From Halovivax limisalsi (lineage in GTDB: Archaea; Halobacteriota; Halobacteria; Halobacteriales; Natrialbaceae), in NCBI RefSeq assembly GCF_023093535.1, contig NZ_CP095757.1:2170001-2234000 (forward strand): a stretch of 64,000 nt of DNA, written 5' to 3'. The notes under the pieces are model-generated. The model was not told the DNA's origin and ran no database searches. It saw only the letters and a list, made by a program, of their open reading frames with translations. Each line of letters opens with the position of its first letter. Positions within the stretch are counted from its first letter, which is position 1. The position numbers were made by a program, and so were the translations under genes. Positions 53,132-61,249 of this stretch are shown piece after piece.

Positions 53132-54804
53132 GCGCGAACGGCGACGCCGAGGATCGACCGGGCCGAGAGGTGGCCCACCGGCTCTTCGCGGCGGAGTTCG
53201 ACGACGCCTCCCTCTCCTACGCCGAGAGCGACGAGGAGCGCGCGCCCAACTACGTCGTCTCGCCGACCGGGGCGCGGCTCAACCGCGTCTTCGCCGTCGG
53301 GACTCTCACCGAGGTCACCGACGTCAACGAGGAGATGGTCCGCGGACGCGTCGTCGATCCGACCGGCGCGTTCGTCGTCTACGCCGGCCAGTACCAGCCC
53401 GACGCCCTCGCCTTCCTCGAACGGGCCGAGCCGCCCGCGTTCGTCGCGGTGACCGGCAAAGCCCGGACGTTCGAGCCCGACGACGGCGATCGGGTCTACT
53501 CCTCGATCCGACCGGAGACGCTGGCCACCGTCGACGGCGACACGCGGGATCGGTGGGTGGTGGACGCGGCCGAGCACACGCTCGATCGCATCGCCACCTT
53601 CGCCGCGGCGGCCCAGCTCGACGTCGATCCCGATCGGCGCGCCGACGTGCTGCGGGCGAACGACGTCGACGCGGGCTTCGCGGAGGGCATCGAACTGGCG
53701 CTCGAACACTACGGTACGACGCCGGCGTACCTGACGAGCCTGCGCGAGGTCGCCCTCGAAGCGGCTCGCGTCGTCGCCGGCGAGCAGTCCCAGGTCGAGT
53801 CGTCGACGACGTCCCCGTCCACGCAGGGGGACGGGTCGGCCTCCTACGCGGATCTCGCCGCCGACGGGCCGTCGCTCTCCGTCCCCGACGACGTCGGATC
53901 GCCGGCGGAGACGGCCACCGCGGACGACGAACCGTCGCCAGACGGCCCGGACGCGGCCGCCGGCGCGGCGGTCGGCACGGCGACCGGCAGCGATCGCTCG
54001 GCGGCGCCGGTCGACGAGTCGCCGACCGACGAATCCGCCGACGCCACGCGGACCGGCGAGCGCGCGGACGGGCCGGACGACGCCGAGGAGCTGGGCGAAT
54101 TCGACGCGGACGAACCACCGTCCGACGACGAAGACGACTCGACTATCACGGACGAAGAGCCCGCCGACGACGAATCGGAACCGACCGTATCGGACGACGC
54201 AGCCGACGAGCCAGTCGAGTCGGACGAATCATCCGACGAACGAGTCGCGTCTGACGAATCACCCGACGAACGGGTCGCGTCCGACGAATCGGCCGACGAA
54301 CCGGGTCCGTCGGACGAGGAACTGGGCGATTTCGACGCCGACGGCATGTACGAGTTCGACGAGGAGGAACGCGAGGCGATCGAGGAGGAGTACGGGACCG
54401 AATTCACGTCCGGTACCGAGGTCGGCGACCCCGGCGAGGCGGACATCGACGTCCCGGAACCGGAGGAGGTCGAGGAAGCGGTATCGAGCGAGGGCGTGGC
54501 CGAGGAGACGTCGTCGACGGATACTGCGGCTGACGACGAAGCGGACGCCGACGAGTCGTCGACCGCCGCTTCCGACGAGACGCCGTCGACCGGTGACTCC
54601 GACGGGGACGTGGACCTCCAGGCGCGCGTGGTCGAGACGATGGAAGCGCTGGACGAGGGCGAGGGTGCCGAACGGGACGCCGTCGTCGACGCGGTCACCG
54701 ACGAGACCGGTGCCGAACGGGACGCCGTCGAGCAGGCGATCCAGGACGCGCTCATGGGCGGCGAGTGTTTCGAACCGTCGGAGGACCGACTCCAGGCCAT
54801 CTGA
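53128..54804 (+). CDS. rpap1: RPA-associated protein (COG3390) with long acidic linker
   Basis: This 558-residue protein has an N-terminal OB-like domain (residues about 10-210; APNYVVSPTGARLNRVFAVG, FVVYAGQYQPDALAFLE), as in haloarchaeal RPA-associated proteins. A long acidic, serine-rich linker follows (about 225-495), with short repeats such as DESPDERVASDES. A C-terminal helical domain (about 500-558; TMEALDEGEGAERDAVVDAV) closes it. It is coupled to both neighbours (ATGA and TGATG overlaps), so the proteins likely form a complex at ssDNA. Confidence 0.8.
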   Translation: MSANGDAEDRPGREVAHRLFAAEFDDASLSYAESDEERAPNYVVSPTGARLNRVFAVGTLTEVTDVNEEMVRGRVVDPTGAFVVYAGQYQPDALAFLERAEPPAFVAVTGKARTFEPDDGDRVYSSIRPETLATVDGDTRDRWVVDAAEHTLDRIATFAAAAQLDVDPDRRADVLRANDVDAGFAEGIELALEHYGTTPAYLTSLREVALEAARVVAGEQSQVESSTTSPSTQGDGSASYADLAADGPSLSVPDDVGSPAETATADDEPSPDGPDAAAGAAVGTATGSDRSAAPVDESPTDESADATRTGERADGPDDAEELGEFDADEPPSDDEDDSTITDEEPADDESEPTVSDDAADEPVESDESSDERVASDESPDERVASDESADEPGPSDEELGDFDADGMYEFDEEEREAIEEEYGTEFTSGTEVGDPGEADIDVPEPEEVEEAVSSEGVAEETSSTDTAADDEADADESSTAASDETPSTGDSDGDVDLQARVVETMEALDEGEGAERDAVVDAVTDETGAERDAVEQAIQDALMGGECFEPSEDRLQAI

Positions 54805-55661
54805 TGGTACAGGTAGAGCCCGTCCCGTCGGAACCCGCCGCACTCGCGACGGTCGATGACGAGCGAACGCTCCTCGTCGCGGATTACCACGCGGGCGTCG
54901 AGGCGGCGTTGCGATACGAACGCGGCGTGCAAGTGCCGAGCCAGGCGGAGTCGCGTCGCGACCGCTTGCTCGCGCTGCTCGAGCGGACGGACGCGGACCG
55001 GCTGGCGATCCTGGGCGACCTCATGCACTCGATCGGCGACCCCGGCGGGGCGGAACGGGGCGAGCTCGAAGTCCTGTTCGAGTCGTTGCCGCCGGTCGCC
55101 GTCACGCTCGTCAAAGGGAACCACGACGGGGCGATCGAGTCGTGGCTCGCCGACGCGATCGAGGATGCCGATTCGCCCCGTCCGGGCGGACCCGACGGTC
55201 CGACCGATCTCGAGGTTGTCCCTGGCGCGGGGACGCGACTCGGCGATCTCGGAGTATGTCACGGCCACAGCTGGCCGGCAACCGAGGCCCTGGAGGCCGA
55301 GACACTGTGTATGGGCCACGAACACCCCTGCGTTCGGCTGGAGGACGAAGTCGGCGGAAGCCGGATCGAGCCCGTCTGGGTGCGGGGGGCGTTACGACGG
55401 TCGTGGGCCCGGGGGCGCGCCGCCGAGAGTGCCGACGAGGGAACGACTTCGACCGGTGACGACGATCGCTCTGGCGGTGACGACGGCGATCGCTTGAACG
55501 GCGAACTGGTCGTCCTGCCGGCGTTCAACGAGCTCGTGGGCGGTACCTGGATCAACGTTGCCGATCAGTCCTTCCTCTCCCCGATGCTGCCGGACGGCCT
55601 GGACGCCGGCGAGGCGTACCTGCTCGATGGGACGCGACTGGGGCCGTACGAATCTGTGTAG
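54804..55661 (+). CDS. rpe: Calcineurin-like phosphoesterase of the RPA operon
   Basis: This 285-residue protein has the metallophosphoesterase motifs VADYHAG, ILGDLMHS, LVKGNHDG, CHGHSWP and MGHEHP. A serine and aspartate-rich insertion of about 30 residues lies before the last strands (TTSTGDDDRSGGDDG). It is the third gene of the RPA operon, as in Haloferax. The reaction in DNA metabolism is not known. The ATG at 54804 overlaps the previous stop by one base. Confidence 0.82.
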   Translation: MVQVEPVPSEPAALATVDDERTLLVADYHAGVEAALRYERGVQVPSQAESRRDRLLALLERTDADRLAILGDLMHSIGDPGGAERGELEVLFESLPPVAVTLVKGNHDGAIESWLADAIEDADSPRPGGPDGPTDLEVVPGAGTRLGDLGVCHGHSWPATEALEAETLCMGHEHPCVRLEDEVGGSRIEPVWVRGALRRSWARGRAAESADEGTTSTGDDDRSGGDDGDRLNGELVVLPAFNELVGGTWINVADQSFLSPMLPDGLDAGEAYLLDGTRLGPYESV

Positions 55662-55708
55662 GCACATCACGTCTTGGAATCTGTCTCTCGGGGCTGCTAA
55701 GGGCAAAA

Positions 55709-55720
55709 CTACATAAGGCG
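55709..55720 (+). promoter_or_regulatory. TATA-like box for the CdpA-like gene
   Basis: CTACATAAGGCG lies 23-34 bases before the ATG at 55743. A GGAG also sits four bases before the start. Confidence 0.5.
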
Positions 55721-55742
55721 TCTCTATAGTTGGTTTTGGAGA

Positions 55743-57287
55743 ATGGCACAACAAACCGGTAGTGGAATTCTATACGACATTTACCGAACCCGGGTCGGTG
55801 AACCGACGACACACGACGAGGTTCGAGGGTACTGGGTGTTTCTGACCGGACTGGTGTTGGGAACGCTCGGGATCGTCCTGTTCCTGCCGAGTACGTCACC
55901 CGGTGGTGCCACGGGCTTGACGGTACGGGAGGCGAGCATCTTCCTCTCGGCGGTCGGGCTGGCGATGCTCGTCGCAGGTCCGGTCATCCGGCTTCCGCTC
56001 CAGTCGTGGGCGAACTACGCGGCGTACGTCGGGCAGGCTGTCTGTTTCGTCGCGGCGGTCTGGTTCCTCCTCGTGTTCCCCGCCGAGTGGAGCGTTCAGA
56101 CGGGGAACCAACCCGTTCTCGTATTGTACGCCCTGGGGCTGGCCAGCATCACGATCGGGAGCGTCATCGCGCCGCTCCTCGCCAGTGGGGCCACCGACGA
56201 TGTTGTGGCCGGTGGGCCCAACCCAAGCGCGGCCGAATCCGACGCGGCCGAGGTCCGTCGCGAGCGCGATCGGCTCGAAGACGAAATCGAACAGGCGCGA
56301 CGCGAATCGGACGACGGTGCCGCCGCACGGGCGACCCTGCAATCGGACGTCGACGCCCTGTACGCGAGTCAGGCCCGGTTCGAACTCTACGAGGACGCCG
56401 CGAACGAGTGGCGATGGCGCTTCCGACATCGAAACGGGAACGTCGTCGCCACGAGCGGCGAGGGCTACACGCGCAAGCACAACGCCCAGAAAGGGATGCA
56501 GAGCGTCCGACGGAACGCACTCGGCGCGGAGACGCTACTCGTCGAGCGTGAAGCGGAGCTCCCACCCGCGGACGAGCGCTTCGAACCCGTCACGGAACTC
56601 GACAGTCGGGCCGCGTTCGAAGTCGAGGCGGACAGCGCCGGCGAGTATCGCTGGCGATTGCGCCACGACAACGGCAACATCATCGGCGATAGCGGCGAGG
56701 GATACGCCTCGCGAAGCAACGCACAGCGGTCGATCGACCGGATTCGCGAGACGGCCGGCTCGGCGAGCTACCTCTGGTTCGATCCCACGGGCTTCGAAGT
56801 CTATCGAGACAAAGCCGGCGAGTGGCGGTGGCGATTCGTCCACCGCAACGGCAACATTCTCGCCGACAGCGGAGAGGGCTATACGCGACGCAACGACGCC
56901 AACCGGGCCGTCGAACGCATCCGTGACCGGATCGACGACCTGACGTTCGACGTGTACGAAGACGACGCGGGGGAGTACCGCTGGCGGCTCCGCGGCGGCA
57001 ACGATCAGATCGTGGCCGACAGCGGCGAAGGATACACTGCTCGCGACGACGCCACCGAGGCGGTCGACAGAGTCCGACAGTACGCCCCGGATGCGAACGT
57101 TCTCGACATCGGGCTGGCGACGTTCGAGATCTACGAGGACAAGAGCGGGCAACACCGCTGGCGGTTGCGCCATCGCAACGGAAACATCCTGATGGACAGC
57201 GGGGAAGGGTACGGAGATCGGAGCGCGGCTCGTGACGGTATCGAGAGCGTCAAGCGGAACGCGCCGACCGCCGAACTGCGGACCTGA
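55743..57287 (+). CDS. Membrane protein with five DUF1508 repeats (CdpA/DUF7139-like)
   Basis: This 514-residue protein has four membrane helices in residues 30-145, then a charged coiled-coil-like segment (about 165-205). Five DUF1508 repeats follow (about 212-262, 291-340, 350-398, 401-448 and 460-508). Each repeat has the pattern FE-Y-D-GEW-RWR-HRNGNI-DSGEGY-R-A. The N-terminal membrane part resembles the domain of the haloarchaeal cell-division protein CdpA, an FtsZ-ring organiser. That link is from memory and uncertain. DUF1508 repeats elsewhere (YegP) have no fixed role. The gene stands alone with its own promoter. Confidence 0.72.
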   Translation: MAQQTGSGILYDIYRTRVGEPTTHDEVRGYWVFLTGLVLGTLGIVLFLPSTSPGGATGLTVREASIFLSAVGLAMLVAGPVIRLPLQSWANYAAYVGQAVCFVAAVWFLLVFPAEWSVQTGNQPVLVLYALGLASITIGSVIAPLLASGATDDVVAGGPNPSAAESDAAEVRRERDRLEDEIEQARRESDDGAAARATLQSDVDALYASQARFELYEDAANEWRWRFRHRNGNVVATSGEGYTRKHNAQKGMQSVRRNALGAETLLVEREAELPPADERFEPVTELDSRAAFEVEADSAGEYRWRLRHDNGNIIGDSGEGYASRSNAQRSIDRIRETAGSASYLWFDPTGFEVYRDKAGEWRWRFVHRNGNILADSGEGYTRRNDANRAVERIRDRIDDLTFDVYEDDAGEYRWRLRGGNDQIVADSGEGYTARDDATEAVDRVRQYAPDANVLDIGLATFEIYEDKSGQHRWRLRHRNGNILMDSGEGYGDRSAARDGIESVKRNAPTAELRT

Positions 57288-57357
57288 TCCACGCCGGTCG
57301 CTTCCCGACCTGTTCGGATCGTATCTGATCGGGACCGTTGGCGCCCTTGAACAAGCA

Positions 57358-57518
57358 TCCGCGAGCGAAGCGAGCTGTTCACCGGCGGCGGAGCCGCCGG
57401 CACTTTTTCATCGAAGTTTTTGCGGTGAGTGGGTTGCGGGCCCTTGGTCCGCAACCGAATGCCGTGGCGGCGGAGCCGCCACGCGGGTCGCCGGAGGCGA
57501 CCCCGAACCGGAAAAAGT
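57358..57518. repeat. Cluster of GGA-loop hairpins
   Basis: Between two genes lie four hairpins. CCGGCGGC-GGA-GCCGCCGG (57382-57400), CGTGGCGGC-GGA-GCCGCCACG (57463-57483) and GGGTCGCC-GGA-GGCGACCC (57485-57503) each have a perfect stem of 8-9 bp and a GGA loop. GGTTGCGG (57432-57439) pairs with CCGCAACC (57449-57456) over a nine-base loop. The cluster is bordered by ACTTTTTC (57402-57409) and its inverse GAAAAAGT (57511-57518). A mirror repeat GCGAGCGAAGCGAGC lies at 57361. Confidence 0.7.
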
Positions 57519-57534
57519 TCGGTGCGGAACAACG

Positions 57535-57546
57535 CGCTTATGCGGC
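57535..57546 (+). promoter_or_regulatory. TATA-like box for helicase gene
   Basis: CGCTTATGCGGC lies 21-32 bases before the ATG at 57567, immediately after the hairpin cluster. Confidence 0.5.
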
Positions 57547-57566
57547 GTTCGCCCCTACGACCGTCG

Positions 57567-60482
57567 ATGACCGACGGGGACGCGGCGGCCTTCACCCACC
57601 TCGGATCGGCCGTCCGCGACGCCCTCTCCGAGCGCGGCTTCTCGACGCCGACGCCGCCGCAGCGACTGGCGATTCCGCCGCTCGCGGCCGGGGAGAACAC
57701 GCTGGTGATCGCCCCCACCGGGAGTGGCAAGACCGAGACGGCCATGCTGCCCGTCTTCGACCACATCGTCGCCGATCGCGATGGGCGCCAGGCCACCCTC
57801 GACGGGGCGAGCGGCGGCGCGGACTCGGACGTCACCGAAGCGAGCGCCGACGTCGATGCGGAGCCGCCCGTCGACGGCTTCCGGGCGCTCTACGTCACGC
57901 CGCTCCGGGCGTTGAACCGCGACATGCTCGATCGCCTGGAGTGGTGGGGCGAGTCCCTCGACGTCTCCGTCGACGTCCGCCACGGCGATACGACGCAGTA
58001 CCAGCGTTCGAAGCAGGCGGAGGATCCGCCGGACGTCCTGATCACCACGCCGGAGACCATCCAGGCGATGCTCACCGGCGAGAAACTACGCGAGGCGTTC
58101 GAGTCGCTCTCGCACGTCGTCGTCGACGAGGTCCACGAACTCGCCGCGTCGAAGCGCGGCGCCCAGCTCTCGATCGCCCTGGAGCGACTCGTCGAACTGG
58201 CCGGGCCGTTCCAGCGGGTCGGCCTCTCGGCGACCGTCGGCGATCCGGGGGAGGTCGGCCAGTTCCTCACCGGCGGCCGACCCTGCGAGGTCCGGGAGAT
58301 CGACGTGGGGTCGAACGTCGACGTGACGGTCCGCGAGCCCACGGTGACCGACGAGGACCGCGACCTCGCCGGCACGCTGATGACGGAGGTGACGACCGCG
58401 AGTCACGTCCGGCTGATCCGCGACGTCGTCGCCGACAACGAGTCGACGCTCGTCTTCGTCAACACGCGCCAGACCGCCGAAGCGCTCGGATCGCGGTTTC
58501 GCGAACTCGACCTGCCGATCGGCGTCCACCACGGCTCGCTGTCGAAGTCGGCCCGGGTCGAAGTGGAGGACGACTTCAAGGCGGGCGAGCTGGACGCGCT
58601 GCTGTGTACCTCCTCGATGGAACTCGGGATCGACGTTGGGCGCGTCGACCACGTCGTCCAGTACCAGAGCCCGCGGCAGGTGACCCGTCTGCTCCAGCGG
58701 ATCGGCCGGGCGGGTCACCGCACGGACGAGGCTTCGTCGGGCACGATCGTCACCACGCGGGCGGACGACACGTTCGAGGCGATCGCCATCGCCCGCCGGG
58801 CGCGTTCGGGCGAGGTCGAGGACGCGGCGATCCACGAGGGGAGTCTGGACGTCGTCGCGAACCAGATCCCGGCGATCGTCAAGAGCGCCGGCGACACCCG
58901 CGTCGACGACGCCTTCGAGATCATCTCGCGGGCGTATCCGTTCCGAGCGCTCACTCGCGAGACGTTCGTCGAGGTCCTCTCGGAACTCCACCGCAACCGG
59001 ATCGTCTGGTACGACGAGGCCGCAGACCGGATCGAAGGCAGCGGGAACACCTGGCAGTACGTCTACGCCAATCTCTCGATGATCCCGGACGAGGAGACCT
59101 ACGAGGTCCACGACATCGCCTCGGGGGGCCAGATCGGGACGCTCGACGAGCGATTCGTCGTCAACTTCGCCTCGCCGGGCGAGATCTTCATCCAGCGCGG
59201 CGAGATGTGGCGCATCGCCGAGGTGGACGACGAGGAGGCCGTCGTGAAGGTGAGCCCGATCGAGGATCCGGCGGGCGAGGTCCCCTCCTGGATCGGCCAG
59301 GAGATTCCGGTCCCCCTCGACGTGGCGGGTGAAGTCGGCGAGATACGCGCCGTCGCCCAGCCGCAGTTCGCCGGCGGGGCCGACGAGGACGCCGTGGCGC
59401 GCGAACTCGAGACCCGGTATCCGAGCGATCGGGCGACGCTGGCGTCGGCGCTCTCGCAGCTCGAACGACAGGTCGACGGCGGCGATCCGATGCCGACCGC
59501 GGACCGGATCGTGATCGAGCGCCAGGGTCGCGACGTCGTCGTCAACGCCTGTCTGGGCCACAAGACTAACGAGACGCTCGGCCGCGTGCTCACCTCGCTG
59601 CTCGGCCAGCAGTCCGGGTCGTCGATCGGCCTGGAGATCGATCCTTACCGGATCGAACTCGAAGTGCCGACGAGCGTCGCGACGAGCGACGTCCTCGACG
59701 TGCTCTTCGAGACCGATCCGGATCACGTCGAGGCGATCGTCGAACTGGGACTGAAGAACGCCGACGCGCTCGCGTTCCGGCTGGCCCAGGTCTCGGGCAA
59801 GTTCGGCGCGCTCAAGCGCTGGGAGGGCTCGGGTCGGCTGTCGAACGATCGGTTGCTCGCCGCGCTCGAGGACACGCCGATGTACGAGGAGGCGATCCGC
59901 GAGGTGTTCCACGAGGACCTCGACACCGATGCCGCGGCGAGCGTTCTCAGGGCGATCCAGTCCGGCGAGATCGACGTCGAGACGGTCCGCGGTCGAACCG
60001 CCGTCGGCTCGGGCGGCCACTCCTCGGGGAAGGAACTGCTCGCCCCCGAGAACGCCGACGCGAGCATCATCGAGACCGTCAAGGAGCGCATCCAGGACGA
60101 TCGCGTCATCCTCCTCTGTACGCACTGTACGGAGTGGCTCTCCCGGACGAAAGTGCGACGGGTGCCCGACCAGCCGTCCTGTCCCGACTGCGGCTCGACG
60201 CGCATCGCCGCGCTCAACCCCTGGGCCGACGAGGTGGTCGACGCCGTGCGCGCCGCGGAGAAGGACGACGAACAGGAGGAGATGACTCAGCGCGCGTTCC
60301 GCTCGGCGAGTCTGGTCCAGAGCCACGGCAAGCAAGCCGTGATCGCGATGGCGGCCCGCGGCGTCGGCCCGCACAACGCCGCGCGCATCATCAACAAACT
60401 CCGCGAGGACGAGGCCGAGTTCTACCGCGACATCCTCCGCCAGGAGCGCCAGTACGCCCGGACGCAGTCGTTCTGGGACTGA
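57567..60482 (+). CDS. Lhr-type DEAD/DEAH-box ATP-dependent helicase
   Basis: This 971-residue helicase has motif I APTGSGKTETAML, motif II DEVHEL, motif III SATVGDPGE, and the C-terminal motifs CTSSMELGIDVG, QYQSPRQVTRLLQRIGRAGH (V and VI). Beyond the RecA cores comes a long Lhr-like region and, at about residues 840-890, a zinc ribbon (CTHCTEW... and CPDCGSTRI). Archaeal Lhr proteins unwind RNA-DNA and DNA forks in repair and recombination. The ATG at 57567 follows a TATA box; the frame to 57429 crosses the hairpins. Confidence 0.85.
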   Translation: MTDGDAAAFTHLGSAVRDALSERGFSTPTPPQRLAIPPLAAGENTLVIAPTGSGKTETAMLPVFDHIVADRDGRQATLDGASGGADSDVTEASADVDAEPPVDGFRALYVTPLRALNRDMLDRLEWWGESLDVSVDVRHGDTTQYQRSKQAEDPPDVLITTPETIQAMLTGEKLREAFESLSHVVVDEVHELAASKRGAQLSIALERLVELAGPFQRVGLSATVGDPGEVGQFLTGGRPCEVREIDVGSNVDVTVREPTVTDEDRDLAGTLMTEVTTASHVRLIRDVVADNESTLVFVNTRQTAEALGSRFRELDLPIGVHHGSLSKSARVEVEDDFKAGELDALLCTSSMELGIDVGRVDHVVQYQSPRQVTRLLQRIGRAGHRTDEASSGTIVTTRADDTFEAIAIARRARSGEVEDAAIHEGSLDVVANQIPAIVKSAGDTRVDDAFEIISRAYPFRALTRETFVEVLSELHRNRIVWYDEAADRIEGSGNTWQYVYANLSMIPDEETYEVHDIASGGQIGTLDERFVVNFASPGEIFIQRGEMWRIAEVDDEEAVVKVSPIEDPAGEVPSWIGQEIPVPLDVAGEVGEIRAVAQPQFAGGADEDAVARELETRYPSDRATLASALSQLERQVDGGDPMPTADRIVIERQGRDVVVNACLGHKTNETLGRVLTSLLGQQSGSSIGLEIDPYRIELEVPTSVATSDVLDVLFETDPDHVEAIVELGLKNADALAFRLAQVSGKFGALKRWEGSGRLSNDRLLAALEDTPMYEEAIREVFHEDLDTDAAASVLRAIQSGEIDVETVRGRTAVGSGGHSSGKELLAPENADASIIETVKERIQDDRVILLCTHCTEWLSRTKVRRVPDQPSCPDCGSTRIAALNPWADEVVDAVRAAEKDDEQEEMTQRAFRSASLVQSHGKQAVIAMAARGVGPHNAARIINKLREDEAEFYRDILRQERQYARTQSFWD

Positions 60483-60574
60483 ACACGGCCCGGCGTCATT
60501 TCTGCCGTCCGAACCCGCGCCAGCGGGCCCGGCGCGACGAAACGATCAAACGTCGGGCGACCGAACTGACGACC

Positions 60575-61195
60575 ATGAACGTCGCGCCCGGGGCCGTGCG
60601 CTACGCGATCGTCCCGTTTGCGGTGGCCCCGTTCGGCCTCGTCATCTTCCCTCCGGCCGGCGTGGCGCTCTCCCTGCTCGGGATCTTCGTGCTCTGGTTC
60701 TTCCGCGACCCCGAGCGAACGCCGCCGGCTTCAGGGATCGTGGCGCCGGCGGACGGCACGGTCTCGGTCCTCCGTGAGGAGGGCGACCGGGTTCGGCTGG
60801 GCATCTTCATGAACGTCTGGGACGTCCACGTCAACCGCTCGCCGGCGACCGGCCGCGTCGTCGACGTCGAACACACGCCGGGCGCCCATCGGCCGGCGTT
60901 CTCGAAGGACTCGGACCGCAACGAGCGGGTTCACCTTCGGTTCGAGGATGGGCCGGACCCGGCCCCGATCGAGGACGTGACGCTGATCGCGGGGGCGTTC
61001 GCGCGTCGAATCACGCCGTACGTCGAGACGGACGAGCGAGTCGAGCGCGGCGACCGGATCGGTCACATCGCGTTCGGCAGTCGCGTCGATATCGTGTTCG
61101 CGCCGTCGGTGTCCACCGACGACGTTCTGGTGACCCAGGGCGAGAAAACGCGAGCCGGCGAAACTGTCGTCCTCGCGACGGACGCAGTCGGCTGA
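60575..61195 (+). CDS. Archaetidylserine decarboxylase (PssD-like)
   Basis: This 206-residue enzyme makes archaetidylethanolamine. Two N-terminal membrane helices (residues about 12-42) precede the FFRDPERTPP block, the IVAPADGTV motif, MNVWDVHVNRSP and the self-cleavage site FGSRVD (Ser169 becomes pyruvoyl). The short length is typical of the archaeal form. In Haloferax this enzyme, with PssA, is needed for archaeosortase-dependent lipid anchoring of surface proteins, which would link it to the surface genes in this window. Confidence 0.85.
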   Translation: MNVAPGAVRYAIVPFAVAPFGLVIFPPAGVALSLLGIFVLWFFRDPERTPPASGIVAPADGTVSVLREEGDRVRLGIFMNVWDVHVNRSPATGRVVDVEHTPGAHRPAFSKDSDRNERVHLRFEDGPDPAPIEDVTLIAGAFARRITPYVETDERVERGDRIGHIAFGSRVDIVFAPSVSTDDVLVTQGEKTRAGETVVLATDAVG

Positions 61196-61249
61196 GCGGG
61201 TTCGGTTGGTCGTCGAACGGGAGCGTAGCACAGAGATCGCCTGGCGAGG

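Noticed and set aside
57361-57375. GCGAGCGAAGCGAGC read as a hairpin
   Set aside because: It is a mirror repeat, not an inverted repeat, so it does not form a stem.
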